Shown here: one piece after another, positions 48,011 through 56,381 of the stretch
Position numbering within the stretch: position 1 is the first letter of the stretch
How the letters are laid out: every line of letters begins with the position of its first letter
Origin: Algoriphagus faecimaris
GTDB lineage: Bacteria > Bacteroidota > Bacteroidia > Cytophagales > Cyclobacteriaceae
Direction: 5' to 3'
DNA: 64,000 nucleotides
Assembly (NCBI RefSeq): GCF_900101705.1
Contig: NZ_FNAC01000004.1
Location: forward strand, 1 to 64,000
Made by a program: the position numbers and the translations under genes
The notes under the pieces: generated by a model
Seen by the model: the letters and a program-made list of their open reading frames with translations, nothing else
Told to the model about the DNA's origin: nothing
Database searches by the model: none

Positions 48011-48380
48011 AAAGATTTAAAAAGCTTAAGATCAGGCCAAGCTTTTCAGTTTAGGCCAAATCATTTTCATACCTCACTTGCCCCGACTGATAAAGCAAAA
48101 CAAAAAGGGTTAATGTCATTTTCTGAGCGGAAAGACTAACCTATTCATTCATAACTTCATCAAAATAAAATTGCGGACAAAACTTGTCTTCTCATTAAAT
48201 TAAGGGTAGAACCAAAGATTTTAATTTTAAGAAAATAAATTAACGGGTTGGAGAATTCTTTGCCTCTTTAATGCTCTGAGTGAAAAATCCTTAACGATAT
48301 TGCTGCTAATTACACAATAGAAATACCCAATGGGAAAAATAGATTTCGAATAGCTAAGTCCAAAACCCAACTTTGATATC

Positions 48381-49490
48381 ATGAATTCCTTGATCAAACT
48401 CCGACATACCCTACACCAACATCCAGAAATAGCTTTGGAAGAAACCGAAACCGCTCAGCGGATTTTAGATTTTTTTAAACCCTTACATCCGGATCAAATC
48501 CTTGAAAAGCTCGGTGGAACAGGATTAGCTTTTGTATTCCAAGGGAAAAAACCCGGCAAACGATTGCTGTTTCGCTGTGAGCTCGATGCGCTTCCCATAG
48601 CCGATCTAAAGGAAAGCAATCACCAAAGCCAAGTTTCCGGTAAAGGTCATTTATGTGGGCATGATGGCCACATGGCGATCATCTGTGGCTTGGGAGAAAA
48701 ACTATCCCAGAAGCGGCCGGAGAGTGGAGAAGTGGTGCTTCTCTTTCAGCCTGCAGAGGAAACAGGAGAAGGAGCTCAGGCAATTTTAAACGACTCCCGC
48801 TTTGAGGAAATCAGGCCCGATTATGCCTTTGCCCTGCACAATTTACCTGGTTTTCCGCTTCATCAGATGGTGCTGCGAAAAGGAACATTTGCCGCGGGAA
48901 GTACCGGAATGCGACTGCATTTCACTGGGAAAACCTCCCATTCTGCCCATCCCGATGCCGGAATCAATCCTGCTCAAGCCCTTGCACAACTGATGCAGCA
49001 GCTACCCCAATTACCCAAAGAAATTCCCGGCTTTTCCTTGCTCACGCTCATCCATGCTGAACTGGGAAGTTTGGCCTTTGGGACGAGTGCAGGCAAGGGC
49101 AGCTTAGGTATGACCCTGAGAGCCTTTGATCAGGAAGATTTGGATTTACTAATTGAAAAGGCACAAGCCTTGGCTCAAAAAATAGCAAACCAGGAGCGCT
49201 TGAAATTGGAGGTAGAATTTGTCGAGAAATTTGCCGTTTCGCACAATGACCCGGAATTGTACAGTTTGGTAAAAACTGCTTCAGAGAAATTGGCGCTTTC
49301 TACCGTAGACAAACCCGAACCCTTTAACTGGTCAGAGGACTTTGGACTGTTTAGCCAGCATTGCCCTTCTTTTTTATTTGGCTTGGGAGCCGGAGAAAAT
49401 TGTCCTCAGCTCCACGAAGGAAGCTACGATTTCCCGGATGAATTGATTGAGACGGGAGTAGGGATGTTTTGGGAGATAATAGAATTATAG
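48381..49490 (+). CDS. M20-family amidohydrolase (N-acyl-amino acid/hippurate hydrolase type)
   Basis: 369 residues. The start MNSLIKLRHTLHQHPEIALEE is typical. Metal ligands are seen in GKGHLCGHDGHMAII (Cys and His) and FQPAEETGEGA (Glu pair), with a downstream His in YAFALHNLPG. An acceptor/dimerization domain with GKTSHSAHPDAGINP follows. It should remove an acyl group from an N-acyl amino acid in the cytoplasm. A fragment of a second, related gene is found 1.4 kb downstream. Confidence 0.92.
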   Translation: MNSLIKLRHTLHQHPEIALEETETAQRILDFFKPLHPDQILEKLGGTGLAFVFQGKKPGKRLLFRCELDALPIADLKESNHQSQVSGKGHLCGHDGHMAIICGLGEKLSQKRPESGEVVLLFQPAEETGEGAQAILNDSRFEEIRPDYAFALHNLPGFPLHQMVLRKGTFAAGSTGMRLHFTGKTSHSAHPDAGINPAQALAQLMQQLPQLPKEIPGFSLLTLIHAELGSLAFGTSAGKGSLGMTLRAFDQEDLDLLIEKAQALAQKIANQERLKLEVEFVEKFAVSHNDPELYSLVKTASEKLALSTVDKPEPFNWSEDFGLFSQHCPSFLFGLGAGENCPQLHEGSYDFPDELIETGVGMFWEIIEL

Positions 49491-49505
49491 TCTCCTTTTA
49501 GTCAT

Positions 49506-50603
49506 TCATATTGGTAACGAAGAATAAAAAGCAAAACGTAATTCAGTTTCATTGTCGGAATTCGCGCGCTGAAAATAAATCCCTTTTTCAGTAATGTAAG
49601 GCCTTGAAAAATGATCATTGGGAAGCTTAAAATGTCCCAAAGCCTTCCAATTGCTATCGATGATATTAATCCAGTGATCTCCTCTTCTTGTATTAACTCG
49701 CTCCCCATTTTCATCAAAATGCTCTTCTTTTTCAATTCGGTAGAAAACTTTTCGATAAGGATCCCAAACTAAATCCCAGAATTGGGCAGAATATCGAATT
49801 GATCGAGCCTTATATTCTCCCTTCGTAAAATTTGAAGGATCAATTTGATCACTTACATATTTTCCTGGAGTGGATTTTATAGACATTTCTCCACTTTCAG
49901 GGTCGATTATAATAACCTTACTAGAAAATGGAAACGATATGAAAACAAAATCCTGGTCTGTAGAAATTTGAGGATGATGAAGCCCCTCAAATAAAATCAT
50001 TTGTTCCCTTAGCTTTTCTCCTAGATCAATAGGGATAACTTTTGATACTTCAAAATCTTTATCCAAAAGATAAATTCCTGCAAAGTGAAAAGGTTTGGTG
50101 GTGTGAAATAAAGGCAAAACCATTTTATCCTGAAAAATCGAAATAGGAGGAATATCATTTAATACAGAGATAATTCCTTTGACTCCATTGAAATAAGATT
50201 TTCCATTAAATAAAATTTCATCATCCAATGAGTAGGATCTTGAAGGTTCATTTTGATTTTCTGGAAAATAAAAAATCCGATTATGGGTTTTATACATAAA
50301 CCCATCTTCTAAAAGTGTAATTCCACCGCCTTGAGTTACAACTTCCGAAATTGATGATTGCATCTTAATCTGTCCGACAATTTCAGCCTTTTCCAGATCA
50401 ATCATATCCAATGAATTGTTTTGCAAAAAATATCCCCCAAATAAATTCCCTGCATTATCTGAAGAGACCACATAAGCATTTGAGAAATGATCGGGAATTG
50501 GAATGGAAAATTCAGAGCTATCTAAATTTTGAGGTAGAGTTTGATTGTCCTGCTTACATCCAAGCATTAATAAAATAAGAGAAAGGACTAATTGATTTTT
50601 CAT
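49506..50603 (-). CDS. DUF4221-like lipoprotein
   Basis: 365 residues with a lipoprotein signal (MKNQLVLSLILLMLGCKQ, Cys16). The body looks like a six-bladed TolB-like propeller (repeated DxxxxFVFISFPFSSKVIIID-type strands, VWDPYRKVFYRI, WKALGHFKLPND, ITEKGIYFQRANSDNE). I associate this pattern with DUF4221 proteins of Cytophagales, from memory. Function unknown. It is convergent with the amidohydrolase and preceded by a 29-nt hairpin. Confidence 0.65.
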   Translation of the reverse strand: MKNQLVLSLILLMLGCKQDNQTLPQNLDSSEFSIPIPDHFSNAYVVSSDNAGNLFGGYFLQNNSLDMIDLEKAEIVGQIKMQSSISEVVTQGGGITLLEDGFMYKTHNRIFYFPENQNEPSRSYSLDDEILFNGKSYFNGVKGIISVLNDIPPISIFQDKMVLPLFHTTKPFHFAGIYLLDKDFEVSKVIPIDLGEKLREQMILFEGLHHPQISTDQDFVFISFPFSSKVIIIDPESGEMSIKSTPGKYVSDQIDPSNFTKGEYKARSIRYSAQFWDLVWDPYRKVFYRIEKEEHFDENGERVNTRRGDHWINIIDSNWKALGHFKLPNDHFSRPYITEKGIYFQRANSDNETELRFAFYSSLPI

Positions 50604-50621
50604 TGGAGTAAAATAAAGGTG

Positions 50622-50650
50622 GAGGCTGTCATAGTAAATACAACAGCCTC
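50622..50650. repeat. Hairpin in the 5' region of the DUF4221-like gene
   Basis: GAGGCTGT (50622-50629) and ACAGCCTC (50643-50650) form a perfect 8-bp stem with a 13-nt loop, 19 nt upstream of the ATG at 50603. It could be a 5'-UTR structure for that gene or a plus-strand terminator (ATTTTAT follows). Confidence 0.4.
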
Positions 50651-50883
50651 ATTTTATAGTTAAAATAATACCGTCTTAAATATCATGATTCAGGTAAATT
50701 AAGCGAGCTCAACTTTGGCATCGGATTTAAACTATACTTTAAATTCTTTTATCTCCCCCACATTTCCAAATTATTTGTTTAATTTTTTCCTTGGCCGAAA
50801 AATGCAAATACTCAATCCCATTTTATGGGGCGCGTTGGATTTGTTAAAAAGGACAGGCCATTTCGCTGATTTGAAGATTTTTG

Positions 50884-51022
50884 ACTGTTTAGCCAGCATT
50901 GCCCTTCTTTTTTATTTGGCTTGGGAGCCGGAGAAAGATGCCCCCAGCTCCACGAAGGAAGCTATGATTTCCCGGATGAATTGATTGAGACGGGGTTGGA
51001 GGTTTTTGGGTATTCTTGGTAA
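50884..51022 (+). pseudogene. 3' remnant of a second M20 amidohydrolase gene
   Basis: This segment is about 90% identical to the 3' end of the amidohydrolase gene (49345-49474). In the matching frame it reads LFSQHCPSFLFGLGAGERC followed by PQLHEGSYDFPDELIETG and stops at TAA 51020-51022. Several differences are synonymous (TGT/TGC, CCT/CCC, TAC/TAT), and the last residues differ (LEVFGYSW). No amidohydrolase-like sequence precedes it. The open frame through 50715-50984 is in another phase. The other 5' part of this 488-nt spacer (50651-50883) holds nothing I recognise. Confidence 0.8.
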
Positions 51023-51033
51023 ACTTTCATAAA

Positions 51034-51073
51034 AAAGGCCAGAACATTCCCGAGTGGGATATTCTGACCTTTG
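51034..51073 (-). terminator. Rho-independent terminator
   Basis: Read on the minus strand, AAAGGTCAGAATATCCC pairs with GGGAATGTTCTGGCCTTT (small mismatches and one bulge), followed by TTTT. It lies directly downstream of the minus-strand gene ending at 51092. Confidence 0.75.
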
Positions 51074-51091
51074 ATTTATTAAACTCCTATT

Positions 51092-51637
51092 TTAAAGATT
51101 CCCTTTTAAGCGATACCCGAAGTTAATCTCGAAAAATATAGGTAAGATACCCCTAGAACCCGTTAAATCAAAATAATAAACTGGTCCTAAACTTCCCAGT
51201 AGAGTCCATCGTTCATAATTTCTCTTGAATCCCCAGGTCGGACCTATGGCCATGCTGTAATTTTCGTTTGTTCTTACATTTCCGGCAATTCGAGGACCAT
51301 AGAACAAGTAGCGTAATGCCAGAAATTTTTTACTTTTCCGCTTCCCGCTTTCCACTCGGTCAAGATTGTAATACCTCCTGCCTTGGATATCCACAAATGG
51401 CGCAATCTGGCCCTGAAAACCTGGTTCACCATAGATGGTATTTAAATCTGGATAAGAGTAATTATATCCAATTCCGATATTGTATTCTATCGTTGTTTTT
51501 ATTCCGATAGGGTTTTCCCAAGCAATCCCAGGATTTATGATATTTAGGCGGAGTTCTTTTTCGGTTTGGGCATTAGATAACCCAGAAATTCCCAGCAAAA
51601 GGAGGATCAAAAAGACAAGTTTTTTGTTTACAATCAT
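51092..51637 (-). CDS. Outer-membrane beta-barrel protein, unknown function
   Basis: 181 residues from the ATG at 51637, which starts a clean signal peptide (MIVNKKLVFLILLLLGISGLSNAQ); an ATG at 51658 adds seven unlikely residues. The mature part has alternating aromatic strands (IEYNIGIGYNYSYPD, FLALRYLFYGPRIAGN, YSMAIGPTWGFKRNYERW, GPVYYFDLTG, FFEINFGYRL), consistent with an 8-stranded barrel. It is followed by a clear terminator. Function unknown. Confidence 0.75.
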   Translation of the reverse strand: MIVNKKLVFLILLLLGISGLSNAQTEKELRLNIINPGIAWENPIGIKTTIEYNIGIGYNYSYPDLNTIYGEPGFQGQIAPFVDIQGRRYYNLDRVESGKRKSKKFLALRYLFYGPRIAGNVRTNENYSMAIGPTWGFKRNYERWTLLGSLGPVYYFDLTGSRGILPIFFEINFGYRLKGNL

Positions 51638-51720
51638 ACGTGTTTGATATTTCAACATTTAACCAAAAGACCGAGGTCTCTAAAATTTCCTCATTGGCTC
51701 GCAGCGCTTAAGAAATCGGC

Positions 51721-51852
51721 TTAAGATTTTTTTCTTCTTCTAAGCACTAAATAAATAATTAAACCAATAAACAAAACCCCAAAAATTTGCCAGGCTAGAA
51801 TCCCTGAATTCGGCATCTCTATATCGTAACTTAAGAATTTGAGCAATTTCAT
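51721..51852 (-). CDS. 43-residue single-pass membrane protein
   Basis: ATG at 51852, TAA at 51721-51723. It begins MKLLKFLSYDIEMPNSG, followed by a membrane helix (ILAWQIFGVLFIGLIIYLVL) and a basic end (RRRKKS). The strong hydrophobic segment with a polar start and positive tail makes it a credible small gene. It starts 11 nt after the stop of the putative phase-variable lipoprotein and may be co-transcribed with it. I do not know its family; the short motif plus helix plus Arg-rich tail resembles sorting-signal layouts, without an attached domain. Confidence 0.6.
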   Translation of the reverse strand: MKLLKFLSYDIEMPNSGILAWQIFGVLFIGLIIYLVLRRRKKS

Positions 51853-51863
51853 AAATTAAAAAT

Positions 51864-52535
51864 TTAAGGGATAATTTCAGTATAGGAAACTTGACCAGTA
51901 CATCCATCAACTCTTATCCGAACATTTCTTATTTCACTTGTCCAAATATCTCCTACTCCTTCAACAAATAGAACATATCGAATTGAGTAGGTGTAAATTC
52001 CTGAATATTGATAATTGTTTGAACTTGACGCATATTGTTCATTATTAAAGGTGTTTTTTCCTAAGGCAGTCATAAAAGTTAATCCACCAAGTGAAGCATC
52101 AAAGTTTGAAATCAGTCCATCTCCATTTCCTGTTTGAAATGAAATATCAATGTAGGTCTGTGAACTAATGCCAATTCTTCCATAAACATTCCTCCAATTC
52201 TCCAAACACCTAATCTTAAATTCTTGGGTTTTTAACCTGTCTTCTATAAAAAAAGAGGCTTCTGAAGACTTGATGATGGGAATAGATTCTAAATTATTCC
52301 TATCCAATACATTTCTTAAAACTGTTTCATCCAATTTTTTTTCTTTAAGAACTTGGATAACCGACTCTAATTCTGCGAGACTAACTATTTTTATCCCACT
52401 GCTTTCATTGGTTCTGATATCCTCCAATTGGAAATCATACTTTTTTAAAATTTCATTAACTGAACTTTCTGTTATTGATATTTCTTTTATATCATCTTCA
52501 AATGGAACACAAGAGGTCAATTTGTAAAAGATCAA
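51864..52535 (-). CDS. Putative lipoprotein, start out of frame (possibly phase-variable)
   Basis: As read, the frame has only a TTG start at 52535 inside what looks like a signal peptide. Reading the same frame upstream gives NSKHFLLICTVFLIFYKLTSC, a complete lipoprotein signal with lipobox LTSC, but it has no ATG and meets TGA. The only plausible ATG (52590) lies in another frame, separated by a heptanucleotide repeat (52561-52588). Removing one 7-nt unit joins ATG to this signal peptide. The mature protein (about 220 residues) is acidic at first (FEDDIKEISITESS) and ends DGCTGQVSYTEIIP; no domain is recognised. It precedes the small membrane protein gene. Confidence 0.75.
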   Translation of the reverse strand: MIFYKLTSCVPFEDDIKEISITESSVNEILKKYDFQLEDIRTNESSGIKIVSLAELESVIQVLKEKKLDETVLRNVLDRNNLESIPIIKSSEASFFIEDRLKTQEFKIRCLENWRNVYGRIGISSQTYIDISFQTGNGDGLISNFDASLGGLTFMTALGKNTFNNEQYASSSNNYQYSGIYTYSIRYVLFVEGVGDIWTSEIRNVRIRVDGCTGQVSYTEIIP

Positions 52536-52560
52536 AAAAACTGTACAAATTAGAAGAAAA

Positions 52561-52588
52561 TGTTTGCTGTTTGCTGTATGCTGTTTTC
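52561..52588. repeat. Heptanucleotide tandem repeat at a gene start
   Basis: Four consecutive 7-nt units on the plus strand: TGTTTGC, TGTTTGC, TGTATGC, TGTTTTC, directly followed by AT so that the start codon ATG (minus strand, 52590) overlaps the last unit. On the coding strand this is GAAAACA GCATACA GCAAACA GCAAACA. Confidence 0.85.
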
Positions 52589-52633
52589 ATAAAGTTTAAA
52601 TTTTTAACTCCTTAAACCTAAGGCTAAAAAAGT

Positions 52634-52667
52634 CCCAAAAAATACCTAGAACTGGGTATTTTTTGGG
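52634..52667 (-). terminator. Terminator-like hairpin
   Basis: CCCAAAAAATACC (52634-52646) and GGTATTTTTTGGG (52655-52667) form a perfect 13-bp stem with an 8-nt loop. On the minus strand it is followed by ACTTTTTTAG. It separates the M1 peptidase gene from the lipoprotein gene. Together with the hairpin at 52792-52833 it explains most of the 334-nt spacer. Confidence 0.7.
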
Positions 52668-52791
52668 GGTTTTCTTTCGGTTTTGAAGAAATCCTCAGTC
52701 TTTTCTATCGATCTGAATCGTCCGATTGGGAGAAAAGTCCTTATCCAGCATCTTGGGAAACAAGGTCAACTTTTGGATAAAAAACAAAACC

Positions 52792-52833
52792 CTCCAAAGG
52801 GGTCCCGATAGGTGTCAGGATCCTTGGAGGGTG
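52792..52833 (-). terminator. Rho-independent terminator of the M1 peptidase gene
   Basis: On the minus strand ACCCTCCAAGG pairs with CCTTTGGAGGGT (one bulge), followed by TTTGTTTTTT. It begins about 40 nt after the peptidase stop codon. A second imperfect palindrome, AGACCTGACAGGCCT, lies near 52846-52860. Confidence 0.75.
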
Positions 52834-52869
52834 GATATTTTTCGCAGACCTGACAGGCCTGCTTGAAAA

Positions 52870-55206
52870 TTACTTTTTCTTCTGTGCCCGCTTCATCGGA
52901 TTGTCTCCTGTAGAAGCTCCTCTTGCGCCACCTCGACCTTTGAAGAGTTCGAAGCGCGTAGGCTGATACTGTCTTGGCCAGTAGTTGCTCGACTCATCGA
53001 TATCGGCTGTCTCACGGTAAGGATCCAAAACAAACTGCACTACTTCTTTTTTCTTGGGGAAAACTTTGGTCACCTGCGTTTCATTCAGCTTCCAGATTTC
53101 AGCAGGAATCCGCTCGATTTCCGAGGTACCATCGGCATATTGAAATTCAATGATCAAAGGCATAACCAAGCCGCCTACATTTTCGAAAGTAAGCTCGTAG
53201 AAATTTAGATCCGAATTGAGCAACTCTCGCTCTTTATCCGTCAAGCTCGCCATAAATTGCTTGTATTCTTCCTCATCCTCGGGAGTAATCGCAAATCGAT
53301 CGTAGCTATTGTAGAAATCACGCGTGGCAGGATCGGCTTCCAACACGGTCTGTGGCACATCAGCTTTGTTAAACTCCTTACTGATGTAAGTTTCCTCTCG
53401 CCCAAATTCCGCCCGATCGGCTGCTTTCTTTTCAGCAGGAGTTCGATTATCCAACTTAAACCATTTTACATCCTGAATGGCAATATCCACCGGTTCGGTC
53501 TCGTAAAACCATCCTCTCCAGAACCAATCCAGATCGACAGCCGAAGCATCCTCCATCGTACGGAACAAATCCTCCGGAGTAGGATGCTTAAACATCCATC
53601 TTCTTGCGTATTCTTTAAAGGCAAAGTCAAACAGCTCTCTTCCCATCACGGTCTCCCGCAAAATATTCAATGCGGTTGCCGGCTTGGCATACGCATTGGG
53701 GCCAAATTGAATGATATTTTCCGAATTGGTCATGATCGGCTCCAGGTACTGCTTTTCACTTCTCATGTAAGGCACAATTTTATGGGCGGGCCCACGACGG
53801 GAAGGATAATCTCGATCCCATTCCTGCTCAGCCATAAACTGCATAAAGGTATTCAAACCCTCATCCATCCAAGTCCACTGACGCTCGTCGGAGTTGACGA
53901 TCATCGGGAAGAAGTTATGCCCTACTTCATGAATGATGACTGATATCATTCCGTATTTCACCGCTTCCGAATAGGTGCCGTCTTTGTCGGGACGACCATA
54001 GTTGAAGCAAATCATCGGGTATTCCATTCCATTGCTTCCTTCTACTGAAATAGCGGTTGGGTAAGGGTAGTCAAAGATTTTTTCAGAATAGGATTTGATC
54101 GTATGGGCCACTACTCGTGTGGAGTATTGCTCCCAAAGCGGATTGCCTTCTTTGGCATAATAAGACATGGCCATTACGTCTTTTTCACCTTGCTTCACGG
54201 CCATGGCATCCCAGATGAATTTTCTGGAAGAAGTCCAAGCGAAATCACGTACATTTTCGGCTTTGAAAATCCAGGTTTTCTTTTCTGTTGATTTTCCTTT
54301 TTCCAGTTTTTCGGCTTCTGCCTGAGTCCGGATGATGACCGGATTGTCATAGGTTTGCTTGGCTTTGTTCCATCGCTCCAGTTCGGTGGCGGAAAGTACC
54401 TCTTCCGGATTTTGCAAAACTCCGGTAGCCCCCACCATGTGATCGGCCGGAACGGTAATTCGGACTTCATAATCCCCAAAAGTCAAGGCAAATTCACCTC
54501 TTCCAAGAAATTGCTTGTTTTGCCAGCCTTCAAAATCGGAGTAAACGGCCATTCTTGGAAACCACTCGGCCATGGTGTAGAGGTAATTCCCATCTTCTGG
54601 AAAATACTCATAGCCCGGACGGCCGGATATGTAACTCATTCTGTCTGTGATATTGAAGGACCAGTCCACTTTGAAGGAAAAAGTCTCTCCTGCCTTTAAG
54701 GGCTGCGGCAGATCAATTCGCATCATGGTTTTATTTACTGCTACGGGAAGAGCAGTTCCATTTTCATCCTTCACATCCAACACCTTGTAGCCAAACTCCT
54801 CATTTTCCCAAAGAATGCCTTCCAAGGTTCGCATGGTCATGCGCGAATTGATGGAGCTTTCGGCAACCTTAGGCGCCTCAGACTCTGGGCCTCGTTGGTT
54901 TTCTTCCAGCTGCACCCATAGGTAAGTAAGTTGATCCGGGGAATTGTTGATGTAGTTAATGGTTTGAGAGCCGGTGATGGATTGATTGTCATCATTGAGT
55001 TCCACATCAATCACGTAATTGGCCTGCTGCTGCCAGTACATGTGTCCCGGAGCACCCGAAGCGGTACGGTACACATTTGGAGAGCGAAGCATCGTTCCGA
55101 GTTGTTCAAAACGCTCGGCATGATTTTGCTCCGATCGGCGAGCTTGTGACCAGCCTTCGGTCAAAACCAGCGCAAACAAAGCGATAGCGAGTCCAAATTT
55201 TCTCAT
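52870..55206 (-). CDS. M1-family zinc metallopeptidase, exported
   Basis: 778 residues with a signal peptide (MRKFGLAIALFALVLTEGWSQ). The gluzincin site is complete: H426-EVG-H430 and E449 in WTWMDEG, the HExxH-x18-E spacing of M1 peptidases. The exopeptidase motif is a diverged form (SNGMEYPMI, residues 391-399) of GxMEN, so strict aminopeptidase activity is not certain. It acts in the periplasm or outside. It lies 13 nt downstream of the HupE/UreJ gene and is likely in the same transcript. Confidence 0.9.
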   Translation of the reverse strand: MRKFGLAIALFALVLTEGWSQARRSEQNHAERFEQLGTMLRSPNVYRTASGAPGHMYWQQQANYVIDVELNDDNQSITGSQTINYINNSPDQLTYLWVQLEENQRGPESEAPKVAESSINSRMTMRTLEGILWENEEFGYKVLDVKDENGTALPVAVNKTMMRIDLPQPLKAGETFSFKVDWSFNITDRMSYISGRPGYEYFPEDGNYLYTMAEWFPRMAVYSDFEGWQNKQFLGRGEFALTFGDYEVRITVPADHMVGATGVLQNPEEVLSATELERWNKAKQTYDNPVIIRTQAEAEKLEKGKSTEKKTWIFKAENVRDFAWTSSRKFIWDAMAVKQGEKDVMAMSYYAKEGNPLWEQYSTRVVAHTIKSYSEKIFDYPYPTAISVEGSNGMEYPMICFNYGRPDKDGTYSEAVKYGMISVIIHEVGHNFFPMIVNSDERQWTWMDEGLNTFMQFMAEQEWDRDYPSRRGPAHKIVPYMRSEKQYLEPIMTNSENIIQFGPNAYAKPATALNILRETVMGRELFDFAFKEYARRWMFKHPTPEDLFRTMEDASAVDLDWFWRGWFYETEPVDIAIQDVKWFKLDNRTPAEKKAADRAEFGREETYISKEFNKADVPQTVLEADPATRDFYNSYDRFAITPEDEEEYKQFMASLTDKERELLNSDLNFYELTFENVGGLVMPLIIEFQYADGTSEIERIPAEIWKLNETQVTKVFPKKKEVVQFVLDPYRETADIDESSNYWPRQYQPTRFELFKGRGGARGASTGDNPMKRAQKKK

Positions 55207-55219
55207 AGAATTATATTTA

Positions 55220-55801
55220 TTACCAGAATTTCGTTTCTAACATTAACACTAAAGCCACTCCCAAAACCATCGAGGAGACAACCAAGGCCCAGTCCCGCTT
55301 GTTTACACCTGCTATTCCCACCAAAATGGAGGTCAGCAGCAGAAATGCTCCCACAATGACTAATTGTCCAGCTTCCAGGCCCAGATTAAAAGCCAATAGC
55401 GGTTGCCAAATCGACGCTTCTTTTCCCAAGAGCTCTCGGAGGTAATTGGAAAAACCCAATCCATGAATCAATCCAAAAAACAGGGCGAAGAAATAATTGA
55501 GTTGGACCCCGCGTCCGGAGGTGGGACGGGGTTTCAATATCGTCATAAATGCGGTAATGGCAATGGTCACCGGAATCAAAAACTCGATCACATCCGAGCG
55601 TATATTGACGATTTTGAAGGTAGCCAAAGCCAAGGTTAAGGAATGCCCAATAGTGAATGCCGTGACGAGAATTAAAATCTTTTTCCAATCTCTTCCCGTA
55701 AATACTGCACAAAGCGCCAACACAAACAGGATATGATCGTAACCCTGAATATCCAAAATATGCTGAAGACCTAATTTAAAATAAAGCTCAAATGTGTTCA
55801 T
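55220..55801 (-). CDS. HupE/UreJ-family membrane protein
   Basis: 193 residues, about six membrane helices. Characteristic His-containing segments are GYDHILFVLALCAVF, TAFTIGHSLTLALA and LIHGLGFSNYLREL, which may bind a metal. The family includes HupE/UreJ proteins linked to nickel or other metal uptake. No urease or hydrogenase genes are present here, so a nickel role is not supported by context. It may be coupled to the M1 peptidase gene just downstream. Confidence 0.88.
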   Translation of the reverse strand: MNTFELYFKLGLQHILDIQGYDHILFVLALCAVFTGRDWKKILILVTAFTIGHSLTLALATFKIVNIRSDVIEFLIPVTIAITAFMTILKPRPTSGRGVQLNYFFALFFGLIHGLGFSNYLRELLGKEASIWQPLLAFNLGLEAGQLVIVGAFLLLTSILVGIAGVNKRDWALVVSSMVLGVALVLMLETKFW

Positions 55802-55886
55802 GGTCGGTGATTATATACTTCAATAGAAGTAAATTGCGGCAATTATACGGGATTATCCCCATAAAAGACACAGCGAGTACTTCCAA

Positions 55887-56381
55887 ATGCAACAGTTTTA
55901 CATATTCATAATTAGTCTGGGATGGATGGTCATGGCGCATCCATTTTTCATCAGTTTGACCGAAATCCGACAAAACCCAGAAAGCCAACGATTTGAAATT
56001 TCCCAGAAAATCTTTTGGGACGATTTGGAAGTCAGTCTGAGGGAATTTTATCAAGAGGAGATCGATTTTTTGGAACCGCAGGATGCCGAAAAGCTCCTTT
56101 CTCAAATTGAAAAATACTTGTTGGAAAAAAACAAATTGTGGATAGACGGAAAGGCGCTTGAGCTCCGAGTCTTGGGTTATGAAATCGAAGAGGACGCCGC
56201 TTGGTTTTATATGGAGTCTAATTCACAACCTTGGAATTCCAAAATTCGGGTTCAAAACAGTATTTTGATCGATGATTTTACTACCCAGCAAAACATCGTT
56301 CACGTGTACAAAGGCACTAGCCGAAGTCCTAGCAGCTTGCTTTTGGGAAAAGGAAAGGAAGTGGATGAGTTGGAGTTTTAA
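55887..56381 (+). CDS. DUF6702-like protein
   Basis: 164 residues with a short hydrophobic start (MQQFYIFIISLGWMVMA) and then HPFFISLTEIRQNPESQRFEI, which I recognise as the HPF..SLTEI start of DUF6702 proteins. The rest is beta-rich with IFWDDLEVSLREFY and NIVHVYKG. It is probably exported. It is divergent from the HupE/UreJ gene with only 85 nt between them; this grouping appears common in Bacteroidota. The molecular function is unknown. Confidence 0.75.
   Translation: MQQFYIFIISLGWMVMAHPFFISLTEIRQNPESQRFEISQKIFWDDLEVSLREFYQEEIDFLEPQDAEKLLSQIEKYLLEKNKLWIDGKALELRVLGYEIEEDAAWFYMESNSQPWNSKIRVQNSILIDDFTTQQNIVHVYKGTSRSPSSLLLGKGKEVDELEF

Larger units (their letters stand above)
47205..48380. other. 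Long non-coding spacer rich in dispersed repeat elements
   Basis: No convincing gene in about 1.2 kb; open frames of 87-90 codons here (47304-47573 plus, 47646-47909 minus) lack family features and lie across repeats. The spacer holds a MITE-like element (47348-47531), a tight hairpin (47805-47825) and a hairpin with a GCCTGTCCGCCGAAGG-type motif (47951-48010). It lies between the UPF0126 gene and the M20 amidohydrolase. Confidence 0.7.

Noticed and set aside
50715-50984. 89-codon plus-strand open frame
   Set aside because: Its 3' half reads the amidohydrolase remnant out of phase; the frame homologous to the parent gene is a different one.
53257-53943. 228-codon plus-strand open frame
   Set aside because: Antisense to the M1 peptidase, including its HExxH region; no independent evidence.
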